Shown here one piece after another: positions 17,575 through 26,292 of a stretch of 64,000 bases of DNA (the stretch's first letter is position 1; every line of letters starts with the position of its first letter). Origin of the DNA: Mycolicibacter longobardus (GTDB lineage: Bacteria; Actinomycetota; Actinomycetes; Mycobacteriales; Mycobacteriaceae). The position numbers and the translations under genes are program-made. The notes beneath the pieces are model-generated. The model did not search any database and was not told the DNA's origin. It was given only the letters and a program-made list of their open reading frames with translations. The stretch is taken from assembly GCF_002102265.1 (NCBI RefSeq), contig NZ_LQPG01000020.1:56706-120705 (forward strand), in the 5' to 3' direction.

Positions 17575-19266
17575 TCATCCCTGTCTGGCCGGATCGAGGC
17601 GGGCGCCGTCCTGCTCGATCAGCACCGGACGGTTGCCCCCCAGTCCGGGGATCAACGAGTCGCCGTGGAACGACAGGATGGTCTGGGCCAAGCCCGGGAT
17701 CAGCAGAGCGGTGATCGCGGTGAAGCCCACCCACAGGTCGGTGTATACCAGCACCCCCAGCGCACCGCCGAGTACCCAGGCCAGTTGCAGGGTGGACTCG
17801 GTGCGGCCGAACGCCGACGCCCGCGACTCCTCGGGCAGGTCGTCCTGCAGCGCGGCGTCCAGCGAGGCCTTCGCGATCGCACTGGCGCCCGCGGTGACCA
17901 GGGTGGTGATCGCCGCCATCGCCAGGGTTCCGGCCACCGCCGCCGCCAGTCCGACGGCGGTCACCGCCATGGTGCAGCGCACCACCAGCACCGCCGGTCG
18001 ACCGAGTTTCAGCCGGGCGCTGGTGAAGTTGCCGCCGAAATTCCCCACCCCGGCGGCCGCGCCGATCAGGCCGAGAATGCCCAACTGCACCCAACCGTTG
18101 GCGTCGTGTTGCTTGGCCACGAATGCCGGGTACAGGAACAGGAAACCGACCATCACCTTGATGGTGCAGTTGCCCCACAGCGCGGCGATGATGTTGCGGC
18201 CCAGCGGTTGCCGCAACGGCTGGCTCAGTGCGTCGCCGGCCCGCCGGAACTGTTCGGGCCAGCTGCGGCGCCGTTCGTCGAAGCGGTAGCTCAGGGTGGT
18301 CGGGACCTCGCCGGCGGTCACCTCCACCCACCGCGGGATCCGCATCGCCAGGGCCGCCCCGGCCACCGAGACCGCGACCACCACGAACAGCGCCCCGGGC
18401 AGCTGCAGCAACCGGGTGAAGACGTACTCGGCGCCCGCGGCCACACCGCCGCCGACGATCGTTCCGCCGAGCAGACCGAACATGGTCAGTCGGGAGTTGA
18501 CCCGAACCAGATCGATCGACGGCGGCATCACCCGTGGTGTGACCGCGCTGCGCAGCACCGTGAACGACTTCGACAGCACCATCATGGCCAGCGCGCACGG
18601 ATAGAGCACCCAGGAGCCGAAGGTGCCGGCGGCGCCGTCGTAATTGGCGATCAGCACCAGGGCCAGCGCGGTGCGCAGCACGAACGCCCACGCCAGCGCC
18701 GCACGCCGGCCGTGCTGGATTCGGTCCAGGGCGGGACCGATCAGCGGGGCGACCACCGCGAACGGGGCGATCGTGACCAGCAGGTACAGCGCCACCCGGC
18801 CCTTGCTCTCCCCGGCGGCCGCGGCGAAGAACAAGGTGTTGGCCAGCGCCACGGCCATGGCCGCGTCCACCGCGAAGTTGGCCACCACCGGCCAGGTCAG
18901 TGCGGTCAGCCCGGACTTGTCGGCGCCGTCGGCGGTGGCGGCCCGCTGCACCAGCCCGTACATCCGGTAGCCCATTTCGCGGCTGCGGGCCGCGGCGGCC
19001 CGGGGGACCGTGAAGCGGTCGCCGGTGCCGGGTTCGTCGGGCGGGTTCTGCCGGCGCGGGGCCTCGGACTGGTTGCGCAGCGGCGGCAGGTAGCGGTTGG
19101 CGCTGGGCATGGGCTTGCGGGGCCGTTGGTCGCCCGTGTTGTGGCTGGGGTAGTTGGCCATACCGGGGTGCGCGCCGGCGGACCCGTTGCCGCGCCCGCG
19201 GCCGGTGGCCGGGGGCTGACGGCGCCGCCGGCCCGGCTCGGGATGATCACGCCGCCGTGCAGACAC
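17575..19266 (-). CDS. MFS-type membrane transporter (Rv0876c-like)
   Basis: A 563-residue multipass protein. The first about 110 residues are polar and rich in Arg and Pro, probably a cytoplasmic tail; about twelve hydrophobic segments follow (VANFAVDAAMAVALANTLFFAAAA, VTIAPFAVVAPLIGPALDRIQHGRR and so on). The loop GPALDRIQHGRRAALAWA resembles the MFS loop 2-3 motif. It is orthologous by position to Rv0876c. Substrate is unknown. The true start may lie inside the Arg-rich tail. It is co-transcribed with the DUF2771 gene. Confidence 0.85.
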   Translation of the reverse strand: MSARRRDHPEPGRRRRQPPATGRGRGNGSAGAHPGMANYPSHNTGDQRPRKPMPSANRYLPPLRNQSEAPRRQNPPDEPGTGDRFTVPRAAAARSREMGYRMYGLVQRAATADGADKSGLTALTWPVVANFAVDAAMAVALANTLFFAAAAGESKGRVALYLLVTIAPFAVVAPLIGPALDRIQHGRRAALAWAFVLRTALALVLIANYDGAAGTFGSWVLYPCALAMMVLSKSFTVLRSAVTPRVMPPSIDLVRVNSRLTMFGLLGGTIVGGGVAAGAEYVFTRLLQLPGALFVVVAVSVAGAALAMRIPRWVEVTAGEVPTTLSYRFDERRRSWPEQFRRAGDALSQPLRQPLGRNIIAALWGNCTIKVMVGFLFLYPAFVAKQHDANGWVQLGILGLIGAAAGVGNFGGNFTSARLKLGRPAVLVVRCTMAVTAVGLAAAVAGTLAMAAITTLVTAGASAIAKASLDAALQDDLPEESRASAFGRTESTLQLAWVLGGALGVLVYTDLWVGFTAITALLIPGLAQTILSFHGDSLIPGLGGNRPVLIEQDGARLDPARQG

Positions 19267-19384
19267 ACCGCGATTCTTCCCTATGTTCGTCGCCGGCCCG
19301 CGCAGGCCGTGATCGTGCCTGCATGTGGCTGAGCGGGCCGCGCTGCGGCAGTATTAGGGGCGTCATTGAACGGAAGGGACCCGC

Positions 19385-20416
19385 GTGACCGGACCCAGCG
19401 CAGAATCAGCCACCGCGACCGTCGCCGTACCCACGGTGCTGGCCGCGGCCGTGGAACAGGCCCGCACGGCCGTCGCCGAGTTCAGCGGCGCCGACACCGT
19501 CGGTGAGCACCTGGGGGTCGACTACGAGGATGCGTCCGCCGCCACCCACCGGTTCGGCGCCCTGCTGCCCGGCTATCGGGGCTGGCAGTGGGCCGTCGTG
19601 GTGGCCGCCGGCCCGGGCGCCGCGCACCCCACGGTCAGCGAGGTGGTGCTGGTTCCCGGCCCGACGGCGCTGCTGCCCCCGGAATGGGTGCCCTGGGACC
19701 AGCGGGTCCGGCCCGGCGACCTGGGGCCGGGGGACCTGCTGGCACCGCCCGCCGACGATCCGCGATTGGTCCCGGGCTATATCTCCAGCGGTGACCCGCA
19801 GCTCGACGAGGTGGCCGGCGAACTCGGCTTGGGCCGACGCTGGCTGATGAGCCCGGTGGGCCGCGCCGAGGCGGCGCAGCGCTGGCATGACGGCGAGTAC
19901 GGTCCGGATTCGGCGATGGCGCGGTCCACCAAACGGGTCTGCCGCGACTGCGGCTTCTATCTGCCACTCTCCGGTGAGCTGGGCACGATGTTCGGGGTCT
20001 GTGGCAACGAGATGTCCGCCGACGGCCATATGGTCGACTGCGGGTACGGCTGCGGCGCCCACAGCGACACCCCGGCGCCGGCCGGCACCGGTTCCCCGGC
20101 ATATGAGCCCTACGACGACGGCGTGCTGGAGATCCTGGAGAACGTTGACGTCACCGCGGTCCCCGCGGCCGAGCCTGCCGCGGCGGAACCGGCCGAAGCG
20201 GTCGCCGAGGCCCCGGCCGAGACGGTGGAGTCGGTGACCGAAGCCCAGGTCGAGACGCCCGCCGAGACAGAAGCGGTGCCGGAACCGGACGAGGCCACAA
20301 CCGGCGCCGAGACCACAACCGAGGCCGAGGCCACCACCGACGCGGAGGCCGTCGTCGAGGCACCCGCCGAGATTCCGGGGGAGCCCGACGAGCCGGGCGA
20401 ACCGGAGCTGCCCTAG
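19385..20416 (+). CDS. DUF3027-family protein (Rv0877-like) with acidic tail
   Basis: A 343-residue protein. The conserved part (about residues 1-230) includes GWQWAVVVAAGPGAAHPTVSEVVLVPG and a cysteine-rich segment (CRDCGFYLPL, GVCGNEMS, DCGYGCGAHSD) that could bind zinc. From about residue 255 the protein is a low-complexity Ala/Glu/Thr/Pro tail. GTG at 19385 is the start. It matches Rv0877 by position and sequence type. Function is unknown. The stop overlaps that of the convergent secreted-protein gene. Confidence 0.82.
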   Translation: MTGPSAESATATVAVPTVLAAAVEQARTAVAEFSGADTVGEHLGVDYEDASAATHRFGALLPGYRGWQWAVVVAAGPGAAHPTVSEVVLVPGPTALLPPEWVPWDQRVRPGDLGPGDLLAPPADDPRLVPGYISSGDPQLDEVAGELGLGRRWLMSPVGRAEAAQRWHDGEYGPDSAMARSTKRVCRDCGFYLPLSGELGTMFGVCGNEMSADGHMVDCGYGCGAHSDTPAPAGTGSPAYEPYDDGVLEILENVDVTAVPAAEPAAAEPAEAVAEAPAETVESVTEAQVETPAETEAVPEPDEATTGAETTTEAEATTDAEAVVEAPAEIPGEPDEPGEPELP

Positions 20417-20961
20417 CCGAAGTTGAACAGGTACTCGCCCGGGAGTACCACGGCCATGTTGAAGACGGTGTTGATCACCAGTCCCGGCAGGCCGAGCACA
20501 TAGTTGATGATGTCCTGCGGGATGGAGACCGCCGCACTGAAGGCCATCCCGAAGTCGAGGTTGATGAGGCTGTTGACGACGTCCTGGACGTTGTTGAAGA
20601 ACGTCACGGGCAGGCTGAACAGGCTGTTGAAGAATCCTTGGGCCGCAGCCAATTCCGCGTTGAACAGACCGACGAAATCGAATGCCGCGGCAGCGCCCGG
20701 GATGTCGAACACCTCGGCAGCGCCTGGGATGTCGAACACCTCGGCGGTGTCGGGCACATCGAATGCCGCGGCGAGGGCTTCGAGGTTGGGGAGGGTGTCG
20801 ACAACGGCGCTGCCGGCCAGCGCCACCTCGGCCGATACCGCGGCCGCGGCGCGGGTGCTGATCTCGGGTTGCGCTGCCACCGGGGTCAGACCGGCGGCCA
20901 GCAGGACCGCGGTGGCGGCGACGAGGCTCGACGGTCGCGAGCCGGATTTCACGGTTTCCAT
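20413..20961 (-). CDS. Secreted protein of unknown function with a duplicated 9-residue motif
   Basis: A 182-residue protein with a signal peptide (residues 1-30, LVAATAVLLAAGLTPVAAQ), an Ala-rich region, then a tandem repeat EVFDIPGAA x2 followed by a degenerate copy AAFDFVG (encoded by a 27-bp direct repeat at about 20700-20753). The C-terminus is hydrophobic (FFNSLFSLPVTFFNNVQDVVNSL, ending LPGEYLFNFG). It occupies the position of PPE13 in M. tuberculosis but lacks PPE or PE motifs. The C-terminal pattern resembles the hydrophobic ends of mycobacterial exported PE/PPE-associated proteins; that is a weak impression. Confidence 0.7.
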   Translation of the reverse strand: METVKSGSRPSSLVAATAVLLAAGLTPVAAQPEISTRAAAAVSAEVALAGSAVVDTLPNLEALAAAFDVPDTAEVFDIPGAAEVFDIPGAAAAFDFVGLFNAELAAAQGFFNSLFSLPVTFFNNVQDVVNSLINLDFGMAFSAAVSIPQDIINYVLGLPGLVINTVFNMAVVLPGEYLFNFG

Positions 20962-21011
20962 GGCTTCCTCCTCCCAGTTGCGAGGGACCTTACTCCGCCG
21001 CCAACGAGGCG

Positions 21012-21470
21012 TCAGCCGTTCTCGGCGGCTGCCTTGATCCTGCTCAGCGAGGCATTCATACCGTCGACCAGCTCCTGCTCGAAGCTGGGCGTCCCGCCCA
21101 TGAACTTGCCCACCAAAAACGCCGACACCGCGGTGGTTTCGCCGTTCTCGACCTGCCGGCTCTCGACGACCCGGGTGCCGTTGGCAGTCGGTTCCAGTTC
21201 ATAGCTCCACACGCTGCGGTTCTCGCTGACCCGGAAAGCAAGCTTGCGCTCCGGGACGAACTCGGTGATGACCGAGCTGGTGGGCCAGAACATCCGGCCG
21301 CGCCGGTTGAAGTTGATCGTGCGGGTGCCCGGGCGCACCGCACCCAGCGGCTTCATGAACCGACACTGAGGGCTCCACTCCGGCATCCGCTTGAAGTCGG
21401 AGATCAGGCTCCAGACCTTGTCCACCGGTGCGTTGATGTCGATCTCTGCCTTCAACAGCGGGGCTGCCAT
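21012..21470 (-). CDS. SRPBCC (START-like) family protein
   Basis: A 152-residue protein of the polyketide cyclase/START-like fold: N-terminal strand LKAEIDINAPVDKVWSLISDF (residues 5-25), MPEWSPQCRFMKPLG, the strand WSYELEPTANGTRVVESRQ and a long C-terminal helix. The fold binds hydrophobic ligands; mycobacteria have many such proteins near lipid or polyketide genes. ATG at 21470 is chosen over a 20-codon longer start because it begins the conserved strand and follows AGGAGG. Confidence 0.85.
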   Translation of the reverse strand: MAAPLLKAEIDINAPVDKVWSLISDFKRMPEWSPQCRFMKPLGAVRPGTRTINFNRRGRMFWPTSSVITEFVPERKLAFRVSENRSVWSYELEPTANGTRVVESRQVENGETTAVSAFLVGKFMGGTPSFEQELVDGMNASLSRIKAAAENG

Positions 21471-21501
21471 CGCATTCCTCCTCTTATCGCCTCTGCAAAC
21501 T

Positions 21502-21756
21502 CTATTCGAGTTCCACTCCGGTTTGGGCACCGCGGGCGCCGCGCCGCGCCCCGCTGCGCTGCACCAGGAAGATCGTGGTGCCCAGCACGCCGACGCCCAG
21601 TCCCGCCAGGCTCACCGGACGCCACGACTCAAGGGCGGGCACCGCGAACGCGGCGACGGTTGCACAGCCGAAGCCGGCGATCCCGGCACCGATCACGGGC
21701 CAGACCCGTACCAGGGCGGTCGGCAGCGGCGGGGGTTCGGGCGTCTGAGGGATCAT
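21502..21756 (-). CDS. Small two-TM membrane protein, DUF2530-like (Rv0879c-like)
   Basis: An 84-residue protein with two hydrophobic helices (about residues 16-36, WPVIGAGIAGFGCATVAAFAV, and 43-62, SLAGLGVGVLGTTIFLV) and a basic C-terminus (QRSGARRGARG). Position and form match Rv0879c, assigned to DUF2530. It is divergent from the SpoU methyltransferase, with an interspersed repeat between the two start codons. Confidence 0.75.
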   Translation of the reverse strand: MIPQTPEPPPLPTALVRVWPVIGAGIAGFGCATVAAFAVPALESWRPVSLAGLGVGVLGTTIFLVQRSGARRGARGAQTGVELE

Positions 21757-21790
21757 CGCCGTTGACGTTAGCGCCTCGCCGGGCTCGTGC

Positions 21791-21837
21791 GGCAGTCCCA
21801 GCTTCCCCTCTCCTCCGTCGAGCCTCGCTGAACCGCC
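21791..21837 (-). repeat. Interspersed 57-bp-family repeat in a divergent promoter region
   Basis: A full 47-bp core in the 96-bp gap between the divergent DUF2530-like and SpoU genes. Two nt beyond its GAACCGCC end (plus strand) lies a possible -10 box, TAAGGT (21839-21844), 8 nt before the SpoU ATG. The element therefore occupies the -35 region. Confidence 0.9.
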
Positions 21838-21852
21838 GGTAAGGTTCCCGCA

Positions 21853-22686
21853 ATGGCCAGGGTCCTCGACGTCGTCGACATCGACGACCCGCGCGATTCC
21901 CGCTTGGATGACTTCCGCGACCTGAACAGCATCGATCGCCGCCCGGACCTGCCCACCGGCAAGGGTCTGGTGATCGCCGAAGGGGTGCTGGTGGTGCAGC
22001 GGATGCTGGCCTCCCGCTTCACGCCGCGGGCGCTGTTGGGCACCGACCGCCGGCTGACGGAGTTGACGCCCGACCTGGCCGCGCATGACGCGCCGGACGT
22101 TCCCTACTACCGGGTGTCCGCCGAGGTGATGGCCGAGGTGGTGGGGTTTCACCTCAACCGCGGCGTGCTGGCCGCGGCGTCACGGGTGCCGGAGCCGGCG
22201 GTGGCCGAGGTGGTCGCCGGCGCCCGGACGATCGCGGTGCTCGAGGGCGTCAACGATCACGAGAACCTCGGCTCGATCTTCCGTAACGGCGCCGGGCTGG
22301 GCGTGGACGCGGTGGTTTTCGGCAGCGGCTGCGCCGACCCGCTCTACCGGCGTGCGGTGCGGGTCTCGATGGGCCATGCCCTGCTGGTGCCGTTCGCCCG
22401 TTCGGCGGACTGGCCCGGGGACCTGGTGATGCTGCGCGAGCGCGGATTTCGGCTGCTGGCTATGACGCCGGACCCGCAGGCCCAGATGTTGTCGAGCGCC
22501 CTGGCGTCGGTACGCGACGAGCCGGTGGCGGTGCTGGTCGGCGCGGAGGGGCCGGGCTTGTCGGAGACCGCGATGCGCGCCAGTGACATGCGAGTCCGCA
22601 TCCCGATGTCGCGGGGCACCGACTCGCTCAACGTAGCGACCGCCGCCGCGCTGGCGTTCTACGAGCGCATTAGGCTGCCGGAATGA
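21853..22686 (+). CDS. SpoU-family RNA 2'-O-ribose methyltransferase (Rv0881-like)
   Basis: A 277-residue TrmH/SpoU methyltransferase. The knotted SPOUT domain carries motif 1 NDHENLGSIFRNGAGLGVDAVVF (about residues 131-153), motif 2 VLVGAEGPGLSETAM and motif 3 IPMSRGTDSLNVATAAALAFYE. The N-terminal part (to about 110) is a substrate-binding domain (GKGLVIAEGVLVVQRML). It methylates rRNA or tRNA riboses; the target is not deducible. It is translationally coupled to the next gene by an ATGA overlap. Confidence 0.92.
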   Translation: MARVLDVVDIDDPRDSRLDDFRDLNSIDRRPDLPTGKGLVIAEGVLVVQRMLASRFTPRALLGTDRRLTELTPDLAAHDAPDVPYYRVSAEVMAEVVGFHLNRGVLAAASRVPEPAVAEVVAGARTIAVLEGVNDHENLGSIFRNGAGLGVDAVVFGSGCADPLYRRAVRVSMGHALLVPFARSADWPGDLVMLRERGFRLLAMTPDPQAQMLSSALASVRDEPVAVLVGAEGPGLSETAMRASDMRVRIPMSRGTDSLNVATAAALAFYERIRLPE

Positions 22687-22958
22687 CACCCACCCAAAGC
22701 ACGCCGTGGGCAACGGGTTTGACGGTCGCGGGGTTTGTCGCGGGAGTGACCGGGACCGCCATCACGGTGCTGACCCTGGGGCTGATGCGGGTCCACCCCG
22801 CGGTGGCGGTCGTGCTCAACCTGATCGCGGTGGGCGGGCTGGCGCCCACGGCGTGGGGCTGGCGGCACACGCAGGTACTGCGGTGGTTGGCGTTGGGCGC
22901 CGGAATCGGCGTGGTGGGGGCGTGGCTGGTGCTGCTGGCGCTGGCCGCTCAGCGCTGA
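22683..22958 (+). CDS. Small integral membrane protein (Rv0882-like)
   Basis: A 91-residue protein made mostly of three hydrophobic segments (GLTVAGFVAGVTGTAITVLTLGLM, VAVVLNLIAVGGLAPTAWGW, WLALGAGIGVVGAWLVLLALAA). It overlaps the SpoU gene by 4 nt at its start and the convergent sepH gene by 10 nt at its end. It corresponds in position to Rv0882, a predicted transmembrane protein. No function is known. Confidence 0.8.
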   Translation: MTPTQSTPWATGLTVAGFVAGVTGTAITVLTLGLMRVHPAVAVVLNLIAVGGLAPTAWGWRHTQVLRWLALGAGIGVVGAWLVLLALAAQR

Positions 22959-23725
22959 CCGGTCGAACGCACCCCGAGCAGGACGTCCTCCCACCCCGGA
23001 ACCGGCGGCTTGCTGCGGCGGGCGCGGGTCCCCGAACGCTGCTGGACCGGCTCCTCCTCGACTGCGGGCGGGGCGGCCGGCTCCTCGAAGTCCAGTTCGG
23101 CGACCGCGGCGACCGGCCGGAGCGGGCGGTCGAAGTTCGGGTCGATCAACTCCATGGCCGCGTCGTCGACGGCGGTCACCGTCCCGCCGTGCGCGCCGGG
23201 TGCGAACCGGAAGTGGGCGACGTTGTCGGAGCGCCCGGCCTTCCAGGCCAGCTGCACCGTCCAGCGCCCGTCGTCGTTGCGCCAGGCGTCCCAGCTGCTG
23301 TTGTCGGCGCCGAGCCCCCGAGCAACCAGGGCGGAGGTGACAACCTCCAGCAGCGTCGGTACCGCCGGGCCGTCGGAGAGCACCGGGTGGGCGGCGGTCG
23401 CCAGTTCCGCGGCCCGGGACCGCTCCAGCAGCACCGGGTGGGCGAAGCGTTCCACCCGGGAGACGTCCACACCGGCCGCGGCGGCCACCTGTTCGACCGA
23501 TGCGCCGGCGCGGATTCGCGCCTGGATGTCCTTGGGTCGCAGCATGCTGCTGCCCATGTCGGCCGGGGCCTGGCCGACTCGGTGGCCTTCGCCGCGTACC
23601 GCGCCACGCAGCCGGTCGTCGATGCGCAGCCGGAACATGTCGGTGCTTTCGTCCTCGTCACCGGCGCTTTCGCAGATGATGTGCTTGCCGTCGACGTCGA
23701 GGCCTATGGCTCTGAATTCCCGCAT
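22949..23725 (-). CDS. sepH: SepH, septation/cell-division protein
   Basis: A 258-residue orthologue of Rv0883c. The N-terminal DUF3071-type domain (MREFRAIGLDVDGKHIICES...) is followed by a helix-turn-helix (residues about 65-95, KDIQARIRAGASVEQVAAAA and VDVSRVERF), a middle domain (WTVQLAWKAGRSDNVAHFRF) and a disordered Pro/Glu tail with RSKPPVPGWEDVLLG at the end. SepH in Streptomyces and mycobacteria binds FtsZ and stimulates its assembly. A purine-rich RBS (GCAAGGAGAAGTC) precedes the ATG at 23725. Confidence 0.93.
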   Translation of the reverse strand: MREFRAIGLDVDGKHIICESAGDEDESTDMFRLRIDDRLRGAVRGEGHRVGQAPADMGSSMLRPKDIQARIRAGASVEQVAAAAGVDVSRVERFAHPVLLERSRAAELATAAHPVLSDGPAVPTLLEVVTSALVARGLGADNSSWDAWRNDDGRWTVQLAWKAGRSDNVAHFRFAPGAHGGTVTAVDDAAMELIDPNFDRPLRPVAAVAELDFEEPAAPPAVEEEPVQQRSGTRARRSKPPVPGWEDVLLGVRSTGQR

Positions 23726-23820
23726 GACTTCTCCTTGCGAAGGCCCGGTTAGGTGCGGACTCTAGTCCAGTCGGGAGCCCGGCCCGCGGTGACACGCGGG
23801 CGTTATAACGATCCGATTAC

Positions 23821-25104
<1,284 letters not shown>

Positions 25105-25196
25105 TTATTGTGATGTGCGTCACCCGAATGACTCGACACCTGTCACGCCCACAGTGTGGGATCCGAGCCTGGACGGGTAGCCGATACCTGCGGTAC

Positions 25197-25210
25197 CGTT
25201 ATACATAACG
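25197..25210. promoter_or_regulatory. 14-bp palindrome upstream of the diiron oxygenase gene
   Basis: CGTTATACATAACG is a perfect inverted repeat (6-bp arms around AC) in the 187-bp serC/oxygenase divergent region, 37 nt before the start at 25247. It could be an operator or overlap the -10 region; no regulator is identified. Confidence 0.4.
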
Positions 25211-25246
25211 CTGGTAAATGTAAACGTCTGGTGGAGGTGTCCCCAA

Positions 25247-26281
25247 ATGGCTCAGAAAACAGCCCGAACCCGCATCGTGCGTCGGTGGCGAGCCAACATG
25301 GAAGTGGCCGACGACACCAAGTACGTCGACATGCTCAACACCCTGTCGGAAGGCTCGGTGCGACGGAATTTCAACCCGTACACCGACATCGACTGGGACA
25401 GCCCCGAGTTCAAGGTCACCGACAACGACCCGCGCTGGATTCTGCCGGGCACCGACCCGATCGGGCGGCACTGGTGGTACCAGTCCCAGCCCGAAGACGT
25501 CCAGATCAAGATCGGCATGTGGCGCCAGGCCAACGTCGCCAAGGTCGGGCTGCACTTCGAGTCCATCCTGATCCGTGGCCTGATGGAGTACGCGTTCTGG
25601 GTGCCCAACGGCTCCCCGGAGTACCGCTACTGCCTGCACGAGGCGGTCGAAGAGTGCAACCACACCATGATGTTCCAGGAGATGGTGAACCACATCGGTG
25701 CCGATGTGCCCGGTATGCCGCGGTTGCTCAAGTGGGTGCAGCCGTTCATCCCGCTGGTCGCCGGCCCGCTGCCGATCCCGTTCTGGTTCGGCATCCTCGC
25801 CGGTGAGGAGCCCATCGACCACATCCAGAAGAGCATCCTGCGGGAGGGCAAGACCCTGCACCCGATCATGGAGCGGGTGATGGCCATCCACGTGGCCGAG
25901 GAGGCGCGGCACATCTCGTTCGCGCATGAGTACCTGCACAAGCGCATCCCGGACCTGGCGCGCCGCAAGCGGTTCTGGCTGTCGATCTACGTGCCGATCG
26001 TGATGCGGATCCTGTGCTCGGCGATCGTGGTGCCGCCCAAGGCGTTCTGGCGCGAGTTCGACATTCCGCGTGAGGTGCGCAAGGAGATCTTCTTCGGCTC
26101 GCTGGAAGCCCGGCAGATGCTGCAGGACATGTTCGGCGACGTCCGGATGCTGTGCCACGACACCGGCCTGATGAACCCGGTCGCCAAGCTGGTGTGGCGG
26201 ATCTGCCGGATCCACGGCGCCCCGTCCCGGTTCCGCAGCCAGCCGCAGCGCGCGCACCTGGCGCCGGTCGCGGCTGCCTGA
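25247..26281 (+). CDS. AurF-like diiron oxygenase (Rv0885-like)
   Basis: A 344-residue protein resembling the AurF p-aminobenzoate N-oxygenase family. Helix motifs carrying diiron ligands are visible: RYCLHEAVEECNHTMMFQEMVNHIG (about residues 126-150) and HVAEEARHISFAHEYLHKR (about 220-238), with Glu/His spacing typical of ferritin-like dimetal sites. It matches Rv0885. The following gene is the ferredoxin reductase fprB, 11 nt downstream, a plausible electron donor in the same operon. Substrate is unknown. A GGAGG motif precedes the ATG. Confidence 0.85.
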   Translation: MAQKTARTRIVRRWRANMEVADDTKYVDMLNTLSEGSVRRNFNPYTDIDWDSPEFKVTDNDPRWILPGTDPIGRHWWYQSQPEDVQIKIGMWRQANVAKVGLHFESILIRGLMEYAFWVPNGSPEYRYCLHEAVEECNHTMMFQEMVNHIGADVPGMPRLLKWVQPFIPLVAGPLPIPFWFGILAGEEPIDHIQKSILREGKTLHPIMERVMAIHVAEEARHISFAHEYLHKRIPDLARRKRFWLSIYVPIVMRILCSAIVVPPKAFWREFDIPREVRKEIFFGSLEARQMLQDMFGDVRMLCHDTGLMNPVAKLVWRICRIHGAPSRFRSQPQRAHLAPVAAA

Positions 26282-26292
26282 CCCACCGCCAG

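Noticed and set aside
17497..19332. Plus-strand open frame opposite the MFS transporter
   Set aside because: Gln/Arg/Gly-rich shadow sequence; the minus strand encodes a membrane protein with a conserved neighbour.
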